64,000 nt of DNA from Sycobia sp. Sy_11 (GCA_018907035.1 JACCIC010000097.1:694001-758000); one strand, 5' to 3'. Shown: positions 34,901 through 47,805, counted from the first letter of the stretch. Notes: generated by a model not told the origin, from the sequence alone. Numbers and translations: made by a program.

Positions 34901-36346
34901 ACGAAAGAGAAACGATCATATATACTTGCCTCGCGCAATAGGGCCTTCTCGAGCTCGTAGGACTGGGTGCGCGCGTGCGCCAGCTTGTTCTGGGTCTTGT
35001 ACATCTTGACGCGGATCTCCTGCAGTTCGGTCAGCAGATTGTCGTAGGCTTCTTGGGTGACCCCGTTGCCCTTGCCATTATTGAAACCCGGCTGGGGCGA
35101 GAGGGAGGAGGGCTCGCTCGACAGGGCGCTGTCGCCCTCGCCGTACAGGTCCTCGTCCTCGTCGTCGACCTCGAAGACGGGCTCGAGTTCCCGCCACTGG
35201 CTGTAAAACTCCTCCTTGCGCCGCTTGTTTGCCAGCTGTTCCAGCTTACGGTCCTTAACCTAATTTTTCGGAAAGACGGAATGCTTGATTTGGTACAGAG
35301 AATAGCCGAGAGGTACAGGCCACTATTAAATTAATACTTTTACTCTTTAGAGAAAGGAATAACTTTAGAGAAAGGAACATTTTTCAGTTCCTTAATAAAT
35401 CAATTGTTCTATTAAATAATCCAACTTAAAAAACAAAAAAGAAAACAAAATAAAGCGAGAATGAAATTGCGTCGAGCGCTAAGGGGTCGGAACCGCGTGT
35501 CGTGACGCGCGAACGACGAAATAAAACGATTAAACGAAATTACCTTGACCGCCTGTTGGAGCACCTCGATGATCTCCCGCTGCTCGGCCGCGAGCTCGGA
35601 CAGCTGATCGTACTCCATCCTCGCATTTTGCGCCTCAGCATCCTCAACTATGCTCACATTCTGTAAAAATTTTGTTTTGTTAATTTACGTTGATCAAATG
35701 TATATATAACAAGATATCTACTATATTTAATGTATATTAGTGAACATACTAAGTGAATTTGAAAATGATTTGTCGATTATCGGTTGTAAAATTAAATTGA
35801 ATAGTTTCCCGGCAGTAAGAAAATTAAAGAAATAAACTATATAAAAGTTTATATTCATTAATAACAAAAACGAATATACATATGATAACAATCGATATGT
35901 AATTCATAAATACGATTAAGGAACAATTACAAAATATAAGTGAACAAGAATTTTCTAACGGAAAAATTCAAATGTGGATTCGATCGTTACAAACATCATT
36001 ACGAAATGTTTGGCATACAAATATATCCCTGCAAAATCGCATTAGCAAAATCAAAACAAATATATGAACCGAGATCTTCAAATATCAATAGCAATTGAAT
36101 GTTGTTAAACGTGATCATCGTGTCTAAACAAATAAAAAGGAGATGATATTGTAGCGTTAAATATAAATAAGGATAATAGTCGGTAAAAGAATTGTCATCA
36201 ACGAAAATGTAGAAAAAAAATGAAATTAAAGAAAACAATAGATGTAATTATAGGAAACTCACTCTGTGCTCATGATAGTAGTATTCCTCTTGGACGGGCA
36301 CCACGGGAACCATAAATGCCTTTTTTAGACCCGCGTCCTTCCGCAT
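30359..36346 (-). CDS. JAKMIP-like (Janus kinase and microtubule-interacting protein) coiled-coil protein
   Basis: Six-exon model, 783 residues: 36263-36346, 35544-35660, 34930-35259, 34555-34773, 32221-33513 and 30359-30667 (stop TGA). Every junction is phase 0. Donors are GTGAGT, GTAATT, GC (GAG|GCAAGT), GTCAAT and GTAAGT. Family call: residues 29-225 parallel the C-terminal CC3 region of JAKMIP proteins: a short coil (EQREIIEVLQQAVKVKDRKL), an acidic Ser-rich linker, another coil, then QNELLEFRVLELEE at 212-225, a JAKMIP C-terminal signature. Vertebrate JAKMIP1 ends soon after this; here about 550 more residues follow, with coils at about 323-425 and 511-600, TQT-type motifs at 317, 436 and 622, and CxxC at 507-510. 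JAKMIPs bind microtubules and JAK kinases and act in neuronal transport. The ATG sits exactly at an acceptor, so the true start may lie upstream, and no N-terminal JAKMIP half was seen. Exons are GC-rich in AT-rich introns. Confidence 0.8.
30967..31035 (-). repeat. tRNA-like remnant (SINE head or tRNA pseudogene)
   Basis: On the minus strand, GACTCGATCGATAGAG resembles a pol III A box and GAGTTCAAATTAC a B box, about 38 bp apart, with GGACTAGTAACTC between them. The acceptor stem does not pair, so it is not a functional tRNA. It lies in the last intron of the JAKMIP-like gene. Confidence 0.45.
31902..31962. repeat. (AT)n microsatellite in an intron
   Basis: About 30 AT units in the last intron of the JAKMIP-like gene. 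Confidence 0.97.
34921..34932 (-). other. GC-AG intron 5' splice site
   Basis: On the minus strand the exon ending CGCGAG is followed by GCAAGTATA, the standard form of a GC donor (AG|GCAAGT). The partner acceptor TTACAG is at 34774-34779. The frame runs on in phase 0 across the join, and no GT donor nearby keeps the frame as well. Confidence 0.75.
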
Positions 36347-37526
36347 CTGTAACAGGTCAAACACGGGAATCGATTAAAAATGGGTTACACGCCACGAATC
36401 ATGCGCTACAGTCCCTACTGCATATATATACAAAATACATATTATACATAGAACAGGCGCGGACGCACGGGTCCAATTAGCGATAATTGCGTGCGCGCGC
36501 GCGCTCGATAGACGGCGCACCGTGCGATTACATTATATCCCGTGTATTACGAGCACGGATAGATAGGTGTGCAAAAAATACTGGTACATTATAAATCGCG
36601 CAGGCAATATACCGTCGCGCCACTTAAACGGCAGAGGGGAGCGTTTCTATATTACATCGTCGAAATGGAAAAATTGCTCAATAAAAGCGCTTTGCATTTT
36701 ACGCCTTAACTGTATATATTAATTATATACTGGACAAAAGGAAAATTATGCTCAAGTTTCTCATGGAAATTATCTGTAATAATGACAGTGATCAGGAACG
36801 GTAAATTTAATTTCAATTACATTAAGGGATACAGTTTAAACGTTAATTACGTTTTTAATTTAAAATTTTCGAATATAAAATGTTGATACCAATATATCGC
36901 GGTACAACTCGATCAATGGAAAGAATCGCCGATGGCACTGTATCTAATAATACACCTGTTCCGTTCGTAAACTTTCCTCGCACTCGGACCCACTCTGTGC
37001 TTCGTTTACTGAATAATTCAATATTCAATTACATGGAAACAAACTTTCCCTATGTTTGCAATCTTTTGTAAACATATCGTTTTACGTAAATTCGCATTGG
37101 ATTTCTCAAATATTGAACGTTCTGAACCCGTATACTAGACAAAAAAAATTTCATTTATTACTATTTTTTCTTTTAATTAAGACAAAAATTTCTGCAATGA
37201 ACTTTTTCTGCAATATTATATTAAGAATTAGAAAAAAATCTATCATTACTAGATGGTTTTAAAGCATTTGCTTTTAAAGTTTTTAAAGTATATTTCAATT
37301 CCAAAAATAACCACGACCTTGATCTAACATATCGAATCATGAGCGATAGTGGAAAAAATATTAAATAAAGCACTCACTTTGACAAATGTTTGGTTTAACG
37401 GTGTTTCACACTAAAATCGGCAAAAACCATGAATTTTCAAAATGCAATTTTGGAATAAATATACAGCGAATTGAAACTTCACAAAGTAGTAACACAAACG
37501 GATTAATCAAACTGCAAATCCTCGGA

Positions 37527-37578
<52 letters not shown>

Positions 37579-37781
37579 CTATATATCGGTATATCTATAG
37601 ATATATATTTAATTCACAAAAACGTTAGTGACGAAACAGAGCCAACGATGCGTCCGACCCGCGATCGAGTCTGCTGTCAACTGGACCTCGTGCGCCATGC
37701 CCTCGAGTTTAAATAGGGAACCGTTTCAGTATTCGGCCTGCTCCCAAATTTCCAGACCTAAAATACCGGGCCCATACTTAC
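36347..37781. other. AT-rich candidate first intron
   Basis: No coding signal. It contains (AT)n at 37528-37575. If the 37,782 donor is used, this is intron 1 of the JAKMIP-like gene. Confidence 0.4.
37528..37575. repeat. (AT)n microsatellite
   Basis: About 24 AT units. Confidence 0.97.
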
Positions 37782-38030
37782 TGCTCAGCGCTCACCGATT
37801 GGCGGAGAGGCAGTGCGCGGGTGACAGAGGTCCAGATGCTACGGTGCAGGAGCCCATCGAGGGTTGAAGATGGGCCGCCGTCGAACTTATTATGCGCGCG
37901 GCAAGGACCAGGAAAGAGGAGAGAAAGGGGGGGGAGGGAAAGAGCTACAAAGTGAACGAAAGGAAGAGAGGGACCGAGCGAAGAAGAGAGACTAAAGAGA
38001 GACAATATGAAATGAAAGTGAAGAGACACT
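37782..38030 (-). promoter_or_regulatory. candidate 5' untranslated exon and proximal promoter of the JAKMIP-like gene
   Basis: A CpG- and CT-rich block in AT-rich DNA. On the minus strand it ends GCTGAGCA|GTAAGTATG, a near-consensus donor, with a second donor-like CG|GTGAGC about 14 bp earlier. Neither joins an open frame to the exon at 36,346, so a 5' UTR exon is the better reading. The (GA)n and CT-rich strand just upstream is typical of insect promoter-proximal DNA. Confidence 0.4.
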
Positions 38031-38411
38031 AAGCGAGAGAGAGAGAGAGAGAGACCCGTTTGTGATCTTTTAAGTATAGTGTATATATAATATATAAATG
38101 GCTAAGTCGTAGAACTTTATACGTCCGCTTGTAAATAATCTAGGATACCTTTCTACATTTTCTTTATGCGCAAAAATTTGCTAATGCCGGCAATGATATC
38201 GTGTTTGTCGCGGCGAACTTTTGCCGAGAGGGTAGAGTGATTCATTGGCTGTATAATTAAGCATATGACCGGGTCTCTAGTTTTTCTCAGAAAAATCGAC
38301 CGCTTATTCTTGGCTAGATTTTCGTAACGGTTTTTGCCAGACTTCACACACGTTTCAATGTTTTGAGGTGATAACGAATAAAATCAATATTATTTCTTTT
38401 GATACGATTCT

Positions 38412-38414
<3 letters not shown>

Positions 38415-38459
<45 letters not shown>
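38415..38459. repeat. (AT)n microsatellite
   Basis: About 22 AT units. Confidence 0.97.
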
Positions 38460-38460
<1 letters not shown>

Positions 38461-40178
38461 CCAGTTGTGTGAAAATTTCATATCTTACCCCTCCCCTCAT
38501 TCTCTATATATATAGCAAATAGCTTATTATTAAAAGTACATTCTAATCGAAACCTGATAGTTAAATCGAATAACTTCCTTTTGGTATACTAAAACTCTAA
38601 TGGAGGGTAATAAATCATAATTATTATTATTAATATATATATAGAGGCTCTAAAATTTTATTTCCCATAAAATCCCCGGCCCAACGTATGTAGTTCCCTG
38701 CACCTGCATGAATGTTGACATTCTACCACAAAGTTAACTTTTATTTTCATTTCAAAATTAACCAGTGATACTTATATAGCAGTACACTATTGGATTAAAT
38801 ATATTAATTTTATTAATGAAGAATACGTATCTTTATGTATATACTATCTTCTTATTATTATCTGTTTCTTTTTATATTATATTTTTATATCACAAAATAG
38901 TTATTATTAATTTTTTTTCATTTAGATTTTTAATTAAGAGTTAAATAAAATTTAATTAAGTTAATCTTGAATTTATCCGTATAATGAAAAACGCTTATGA
39001 GTAATAATTACGTTGCTGAATTTAAATACCCCTCTGCAGGATAGTCTTAACCCTTTGACTCCTTGAAAGACCCTATTTACCTGACTGGTCGGAAGGCTTT
39101 GAAGCTACTGGTCAAGGGTTAAGCATCCACTGGCTAAACCGATTACTAATGAGCCAGGCGCTGAATAACCCATGAGAACTTTTTGTTTCGGATATCTATG
39201 TACCTGTAATCGAGAGCGAACCCAGGAGCAAACACAAAGTTAAAAGGATTCTCGATTACCATAAAAATAGCGACTGAAACTGTTGATTTTGACATAATAT
39301 GCTTATAGTTATATACACCAAATAGCAACGAATCGCTGTTTTCCAATTTATAAAAAAGAAAAAGATGCGCAAAAGCATATAATTTCGATCGTCTATATAT
39401 ATTTTTATTATTGGTTCTATTCGAATTTCAATATCGGCCAGCTTCGAAATTTTCGGTCGCGCCCGCGAGATGGCAGACTGACACAAATCACACTCCACTC
39501 ACCGCCAGCCCCCCCCCCCGCCGCTCCATCAAAAGTAAACAGAGATAAAGTCTGGTAATTAAGAGTGCGTGTCCATCCCTGCCGATGCGGACGCGCGTTA
39601 TAATCCTAGCTTTAAGAACGGAAACGCTGAAGATCGGCCACCGATAGAGCACGCGCAAGTTGGAGACTCCACCCTATAGTTACAGTATATAAGATACGTA
39701 CATATATATAATAATTGATTCACTGGCGGTATTCGAACGCAGCTAAACAGCTACTCGAGCCCGACTCCCGTGTACATAATATATTTGTAATGTATATATT
39801 ATCGGAGCCTAGCCTACGCTTGAATTATATAAACGAGGGCGCGAGCTCTCCTATCGGATTCGTCGTACGGGTCTCGTACGCGCGGCATGGACGGCTTCCG
39901 CCTGCTTCCGCTCTCGGCAAGAATCGCGCGCGCATCATCGCCGAGCAGGCCTCCATGAATAAACCGGTTCGCCATGGCATAATCCCCGATGGTTGATCCG
40001 AAGACCAGCAACGTCTCCCGCAGTTCTACACGTAGAATACGGGGCGCTACGTCGCGCGCGCGCATGGATCCGCGACTCCTCCCCCGCGTGTACCCCCGGT
40101 CGATGTGGGCGCGACTTGGCGGAAAGCCGCCGCAAACGCCACGGATATAAGGTGTATGTATATAACCTATCCAATATC

Positions 40179-40181
<3 letters not shown>

Positions 40182-40230
<49 letters not shown>

Positions 40231-40371
40231 TATACACATTTATGGTACGATGCTTCAAGTGCGCAGAGTGGGCGTCGACGGCCGCGGTCTAATTGCTTCT
40301 TGAGAAGCCGAGTGTATATGGGACGCAAAGATGGGGATTCCCCTCGAACGACTCGGGAATGGCGCTATATA

Positions 40372-40428
<57 letters not shown>

Positions 40429-40504
40429 GCGAGTCCCATCCCGTCCATACCGCGACGGGCGGTCAGTTAAGTGCGTTATATATATATATATATATATATA
40501 TATA
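40182..40504. repeat. cluster of three (AT)n microsatellites
   Basis: AT runs at 40182-40227, 40375-40424 and 40476-40504, separated by GC-rich unique sequence. Confidence 0.95.
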
Positions 40505-43500
40505 CGTATGGGCCCCAACGAGGCACTGATTCCTGGGACAGGACTCCGCCAAGATATTATTATCATTATTGTGATTATTATTATTATTACTATATCTGGG
40601 TCCTGCTCCTGCGCCGTACAGACAGGACTGAGTACAGTCCCAGTAAGCCAGTTGAACCAGGCCGGACGATGTCGAGTGACTCACTGTATTTGTCAACGCC
40701 ACGGGAGGTGGGGATGTGGGTCCGGACCCTGGCCTTGCATGCGCAGACTGACTTATTTTAAGATCCCCCGACTGTACTGTCGCGTTCTCCGAGATTTTCG
40801 CTCGTCGTTGTACGAGTATAATATAGTAGCGCACCAGAAGAGGGATTTAAAAATTCCGTTGGTGGGGGTGGTCGAATGGCGAAGGCGGGGGAGAAAGCGA
40901 GAGCGGAGGGGGAGATTGAGTACATGCAATAACCGAGAGGGTAGACTAAGCGTCGCTCTTTCACACATTGTGCGCCTTTTAAAGACCCTCGGGCTTCCGT
41001 GAAATTCTCATCCTCATCCCCCGGAGATCTATATACGCTCTAATTGATAAGACATGCTTTCTCGCACGCTTTTTCCGGCAAATCTTTCGCTTAAACTAAG
41101 ATGTCTTGACCTTAATAAAAGTTAATAGCCTGCTTAATAATATGAGCATGTTAATGTTTAGTAGCTATCCTTTGAATAGTAAAAAATAAAAAACTTGTAC
41201 ATTTTTCTCATTTATTATTATGTGTATAATACATTAATAGTTATCCGCATTAATCGATCTTGGTCATTGTGATAAAAAAATACACCGTTAAATAATTTTT
41301 TTCCAATATTATATGTGATTTAAATTAAAAGAAAATATAATCGCAGTGATGAAATAATAATTTATAAATGCTATAGTTTTTTTTTAATAATATATTTTAA
41401 AATTTAATAAAGATTCAGAAAAAGTAACGATAATACATATAAACCATTACAATTTATTAAAAAAGAAAAATGGTAATTTTACCTAATATATCTTTTATGT
41501 CACGTATGCTATCATGTCCTTCCTATATATAATAGTGAGACTCTTTGGCTTTGTATTGATTAAAATATTTATCATAATGTCCATTACCAATATCCGTGTA
41601 AGAATATTCAATAGCATTTCGATAATTATTTCAAGTCATGTTGGTGCATAATGAATATCACGAGCATCTTATTTGAAGCTTCCGGTTCAATGATCCGGGC
41701 ATTTAAATAACTTTCTCCGGAACAATGAAAAGGATTTAAAATTTCTAAATTAAAGAAAATTTATTTCCGTGCATCAATTGTCCGCGGATATACTACTTAT
41801 TAATCGAATTGGAGATTATCATTTCAACTATATAGTCATTCCAACTATTAAAATCTTCGGATACGATCGATAAAAATAAGAATAATGAACTTAAATTTGC
41901 TTGTTTTATTAGTAACCAATCATATATGGCAAAGTTATAGAATCGTTGAATTCGTTGTATAACGAATCGTTAATAAAAAACGACCGTATCACGACGGGCG
42001 ACGGAGCGCGTCTAAGTATATCGTCGAGAAAAAAAATTTTTCTCGCAAGCGAAAGTCGCGCGCGCGCAGGCGCGTTAACGCATAATAACATACACGCGTC
42101 TCGTACAATTGAAACTTCCGGCGCGGTGGCTCGTAATTTTTAGCTTTTGCAAGGAGCTCATCGGCGCTCGCGGCTTTACATGCCTCGCACCGCGAAGCCT
42201 TCTGAAAACTCGGAATAAATTATTATTTTTTCGCCTTCCGCTCCTGCACCTATAATAATATTATATCGTATTTTGCGTGCGGCGTGCGACGCGCTCGAGC
42301 ACATATACGGCTAGAATATAGCCGATGCTGATTAGTGAAAGTGATGAACGCTCGCCTATTGCCTCGAGGGGGGCTTTCTATTTTGCTTGGTGGCAAAATT
42401 AATTTTAGGCTTTCTGGTACTAGTAGTATCTTTTGAAATTTTATATGGAAAAAAATCATGAAGGTTGACGGTTTTGCACTTTCTTTTTCTCGTGTATTAT
42501 TACGCTCGCTATAATAAATGTAGATTTGAATAATTTTGTAATACGCAAAATGTAAAAGACTAGAATTTGATTGCAATATTAGTTTCATTCTGTATCACTG
42601 TAACTCTTTTCCGACTGTCAACAAGATTAAAAAATACTATACGAAACTAAAAAAACTATCAATCATGTATATAGGATTGAGATCGCGTTATCTCATTAGC
42701 ATAAAACGCAGACTGGATTGTAGAACGAATACACAAGTATTATCAAATAAATAATTTTTACGATCACGTTTAATTAATAATTGAATTATCTACAACATTT
42801 TTTTGTAATGTTTCTTGATTCGAGTTTTAAGGTAATAGATACAAGCCAAAAAACGAAAAAACCTTGTTGCAACTTTAATACATTATTTCTACAATTGTGC
42901 AACGTATTAGTCTTATTAATTTTACTTAATTCTATTTCGATATCTCACAACAACAATAAATCCTGAGCACTAATTTTATTGAGTTCCTGGCGAGTTCTAT
43001 AAGTCTGTAAGAAAATGAAATTTAATTCTTGCTGAACGCCGTCAAAGTGCAACGTAAGTACATATAAATTATTTCCTTTATAACATTACGTTAAACTAAT
43101 TACTATACAAAACATTAATATCAGCGTAATTAATATTGTACCACTACAATAATTAAAATAATTTCTTATATTAGGACAATTTGATTAATCTGTATTTTTC
43201 AAATAAATACAGGCTTTGATAAGCTTTTCAGCCTAAGTATATTTTGGTATCAACTAACTGAAGTCTTTTTTTTAACAAGTTGTTTTACTGTTGTAAAAAT
43301 AACAATTTTTTGAGAGGGTAAAATATCAAACATAGAAAAATATTGAAATGACGTCCCTGCAAAAATAGTACCTTGATCAAATAATGACAAATTCTTCAAT
43401 TCAATTATTATTATTAAAATTATATTCGTTAATCTGTTTCGTCAAGTTCACATGGCATCTTTAAACGTCAGTAAATATAACTATTCACCGTGATAATTAA

Positions 43501-44594
43501 AACCATTTTTCTATAAGTACTCTACAAGATATCGCTGATGATATTCTGTATGAGATCGAGATATCGGTATAATAATAATAATATATAATTTAATGAACGT
43601 TAATAAAATAAATTTAATTGTTAAAAAGTAAGAAAGGTAGATCTCGCTCGTTTTTTGTTTAGATACTCCAGGCTTTCCCGGACCTAGAGATCCACAATTG
43701 TTAAGGACTGGATTTCACGAGGCATCGGTCGCTTACTATAGTCGAGGGATCGCATTGATTACCCATCTACCAAAAAAATTTTATGTATCCGAATAGATCC
43801 CACAAATCTGGCAGATGCCATAATGAATTTTTTTCGCAACATTTTTTTTCTCGTGTAGAAAAACAAATCATTCGGATCGGTATACAAAGCAGTATCTTTG
43901 ACTGAGTGATTTGGTGTATGAAAAACAAAAAATGAAAAAAAAACGTAGGTTCAACAGCGCGTACAACTGCACGAACAACAGTATTACATCTCGGTTGCGA
44001 GATATGTTGGAGCGCTAGGAATCACCAGACCGATTTCTGTTTGGATCTCATTTCGAACCTATATCAGCTCATTCGACCACTTGGCTAAAATCAGTGCGAC
44101 CGCTCTCGACCCACTCCAATTGCCAAGCTATTAAGAGTAGCCTAGTACGATTGAGAAATCATTAGGTTGAAGCAGACGCGCCAGTCAATTAGAACTATAA
44201 GTTACATATTCATTCATACTGGCTGTGTTGCGATACCGCGTATATATCTATGCACAAGATCTCCCTTTATATATATATATAACTCTTTGTTCGATTTTCA
44301 TATTATATGATAATATATTATATTATATTAGATATATATAGGAGCACATGAGTATATGTCCCTATAGTTTGAATGACTCGGGGGTTGGAGGGAGTGACCC
44401 CGCAATTAGGGTGTTGGCCATCAGGTAGCATTGAAATTGACTCTTTCGAAATGGTTCAGCCGTATTATATGTCAGGTATACATATACAGACACACATCGG
44501 TATTTACGACAGACGGTAACGTGTTTGCGTGCTCTGCATATGCGGAAGAACGTCCAATCGTTTTTCCATCTTGAAACGAAAGTGAGATATAAAT

Positions 44595-44596
<2 letters not shown>

Positions 44597-44637
<41 letters not shown>
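44597..44637. repeat. (AC)n microsatellite
   Basis: About 20 AC units. Confidence 0.97.
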
Positions 44638-44638
<1 letters not shown>

Positions 44639-45184
44639 CCGATTTATAGACAAAATCTAAATTTAACGCGCTTACACACGTATAGGTTTGAGATGAGCGA
44701 GGCAACGATACATCGTACGAAACAAAAATACTAAATTTTTTTTTTTTTTTTAACAAATTGTTCACTTTTACTCTAATTTGTTAATATTATAGTGTTTCTA
44801 ACAATACAATAACTGTAATGATGAGTCCTTCTTAGAATATTATAATGTATATATTTTGTAAAATAAATTTTAAAAAAATAAGAAATAATAAAAAGTGTAA
44901 AATAAATAAATAAACTCGTTTGCCTTTAATGCAAGTTTATTATGTAATGATAATAACGGGTAGATAAGGCTTATAAATAATCCGTGGGTAAGCTTCCAAC
45001 GGTGATATAGAAAAAGGTGTAAAGTACCAATAGGTACAAAGACTGATGAGTGTAGGGAGAAATGTGGGGCGATTGGAAGAAGTAAGAAAAAAGCGAAAGA
45101 AAGAAAATCAGAGAAGGAAAATTTTTGAATCAAGCAGACTAGACCGAGAGATAAATGGAAGGGTGGGCGAAGGAAAAGAGGGAC

Positions 45185-45190
45185 AGAGAG

Positions 45191-45241
<51 letters not shown>
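45185..45241. repeat. (GA)n microsatellite
   Basis: GA units with one AAGA interruption. Confidence 0.95.
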
Positions 45242-45243
<2 letters not shown>

Positions 45244-46950
45244 CTTCAAGGCAAGAGACTATAGGAAAGATGACGAATGGATTAGGTTATAAATCAAGGT
45301 CTCATCTTACACAGCTGCTCCTTTTATAACGAAGGAGAGAAGTTTTCCGCTTGAATATTATGGTGAAAATAATGGCCATGTCCTTATGATTCCAGCAAAT
45401 GCCGATCCCTGGTAGTATGTATACATCATCAGTTGCGAGATTAAATTAATTTACAAAATTACAGTTTTATTATGACTTTTATATTGGCCTCATCAGCTAT
45501 TCCTGTGATTTCATATCATATACGAACAAAAATAATGCTCGATAAAGCATTTCTAGATAGAAGCAATTAGGAATACTTGTACAAAGTTCCGTTCCCAGAC
45601 ATATCCGTTCATGATTTTTATTACTTTTATTTCGGTTTCAAAAATAGGCTAGAATGTCAGGTGAAAAATTTTTTTTGAAGGTATATACATTGACATGTAC
45701 ATTCCTTTCCGACTGCCGAAGATTCCTCAAATGATATATGGTAGGGGTTGTATATTTCAGGAAAAAATACCTATAGAGATGCTCGACATTCCGAGTCATT
45801 GTCGAGCTCGGAAAAAAATACGTTAGAACCTTTTAACGAAAACCCGCTGCCCTGAAGGTTTCTGTTTCAGTAACCTATAAGAATCGATATAGCAATAAGT
45901 CAGGGACACTTCGCATTTGCACCCCCCCCCCCACAGTTAAAAGTTTGAGGCGCATCTTTTTTTGTTCGAGGGGGATTTCTATAAAAGGTCTTTTACGTTT
46001 AAAAGGTCTTCGAGGCGAGAAAGTCTCCTGCAAAAATGAGAAAGTGACGTGGCCAGTCATTTTTAAATACCGAAAAAGGGTGAAGTTTAAAAATCTTTGC
46101 TTTATATAGTTTTCATTGAATGCCTACGTCCTTCTAAAGTTTTACTTTATAAATACTGCTGTTATTATTTATTATCTTATCCAATGCAAAATATATTTTT
46201 TCACACATTGTATGTTATTTTTATATTTGTGTGTACAATACTGTAATGAATTTCTATTTTATATTGACATTATTAATAGGAGAATCAAACAACTATTATG
46301 TATATAAATTAAAAAATTAAATACCTTACTTAAAAAACTGTACGATAAAAATATTAAAAGAATTTATTGTTTCGAATAAAACAACAACAACAACAATAAT
46401 AACAATTTTTGTTTTTTAATACAAATAAGATTGTACTTCCATAATGTGAGAGAAATTGCAATTATTTTTAAAAAAAGGCTATTAATAGAAGGATTGTAAT
46501 GAAATGATACATTTTACAATATAAATTAGAATTAAAAAAAAATAATTATATTTTTTCTATTGACATAACTTGTTCCAAACTCTCAAAGAAAAATCATAAA
46601 TTTTAATATTACCTTCCTCTCGGTATATAAACGGCATTGCATAGTCCTTACTAATCAATTAGCAGATAAAATAAACATGACTTTATAAGAATTATTTAAT
46701 TCGATTTAAAATTACGATTTATATTTTATATTAAATTCTTTAGGTCCTGAAACCAAACGGACTTAAATATTAAATTTAAATAATTTGTTTTTTATTTAAT
46801 TATTTAAATGTTTAAGCCCTTCTCACCATCAAAATGATTATACAAGTCGTAAAAACATTGAAAAGTTGACGAAGTTTAAGAGCACGAGGTCCAAGCATCC
46901 GTCCCCAACCGTCGAGTTTCCGCAATCGCATCGGCAACGCTCGTTCGGGA

Positions 46951-47044
46951 CCAATGAACTCTGCGGTCTTTATAAAAGTGCCGAGCCATTCTACACGAAC
47001 ATGGTATATACATTTGTGCTATTTATACCGGAGAACAAGTAAGT
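46951..47044 (+). promoter_or_regulatory. candidate TATA promoter with downstream 5' splice site
   Basis: CCAAT at 46951-46955, TATAAAAG at 46971-46978, and a donor-like CAA|GTAAGTG at 47039 occur in order within 90 bp at the edge of a CpG-rich block. A start site about 30 bp after the TATA box would fall at the ATG at 47001, so the 13-codon frame there would be nearly leaderless and may not be translated. A first non-coding exon of an unknown plus-strand transcript is possible. Confidence 0.3.
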
Positions 47045-47066
47045 GTATGTGTGTATATATATATAT

Positions 47067-47080
47067 GCGTGCGTGCGTGC

Positions 47081-47149
<69 letters not shown>
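47067..47149. repeat. (GCGT)n then (GT)n microsatellite
   Basis: Four GCGT units followed by about 32 GT units. Confidence 0.95.
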
Positions 47150-47152
<3 letters not shown>

Positions 47153-47570
47153 CAAACGCAGCGCGGGCGGCCGTACGACCGAAGACGACGTTGCTTCATT
47201 ACGGGACATAAGCCTATATACGAGAATTATATTATTATGGACCGATCGTGCGGCTGGCTACGCGCCGAGCTCGCGCGCGTAACGGTGCTCCCCCCAACCA
47301 CATCCCGCGATCGGTGCATTACAATTAGAATGAATTGCGTATTGTTCGAGCCGAGCGACGACGGCTCCCACGAGCTGCAGTCGGTGATGCACCACCCACC
47401 CGCCTGCCCGAGAATCGAGGGACAAGAGACATCATCGTGGAGGCGGAAAAATAGTGTCGACGTATATAACGTCTAAAAAATGTCTACGACGAGCGCGCGC
47501 GCGAGCGTTGTGTAAGTATTCAAGCCGGGTCAAACTAGGTATATATATAGATATATATGCATATTTATGT

Positions 47571-47792
47571 AGGTATGTATGTATGTATGTATGTATGTAT
47601 GTATGTATGTATGTATGTATGTATGTATGTATGTATGTATGTATGTATGTATGTATGTATGTATGTATGTATGTATGTATGTATGTATGTATGCATGTAT
47701 GTATGTATGTATGCATGTATGTATGTATGTATGTATGCATGTATGTATGTATGCATGTATGTATGTATGTATGTATGCATGTATGTATGTAT
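47571..47792. repeat. (GTAT)n tetranucleotide array with GCAT variants
   Basis: About 55 four-base units, pure in the first 120 bp. The last third has five GCAT variants, near 47693, 47713, 47737, 47753 and 47777. The spacing 24, 16, 24 gives a 40-bp higher-order period. All six frames are open across it, so long Met-Tyr-Val-Cys or His-Thr-Tyr-Ile frames are artefacts. It adjoins an (AT)n run at 47806-47851. Confidence 0.95.
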
Positions 47793-47802
47793 ACATATAA
47801 AT

Positions 47803-47805
<3 letters not shown>

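Larger units (their letters stand above)
38031..46900. other. non-coding region with CpG-rich islands
   Basis: GC-rich, CpG-rich islands at about 39,500-40,330, 40,600-41,000 and 41,980-42,300 alternate with AT-rich stretches. Microsatellites: (AT)n at 38415-38459, 40182-40227, 40375-40424 and 40476-40504; (AC)n at 44597-44637; (GA)n at 45185-45241. Long frames across 39,700-41,000 exist on both strands only because GC-rich and AT-repeat sequence lacks stops; none shows splice sites or motifs. Promoter or enhancer use of the islands is possible but unproven. Confidence 0.5.

Noticed and set aside
39715..41002. Long overlapping frames on both strands at 39.7-41.0 kb
   Set aside because: Open only because of CpG-rich sequence and Tyr-Ile runs from (AT)n; no motif, start context or splice pair.
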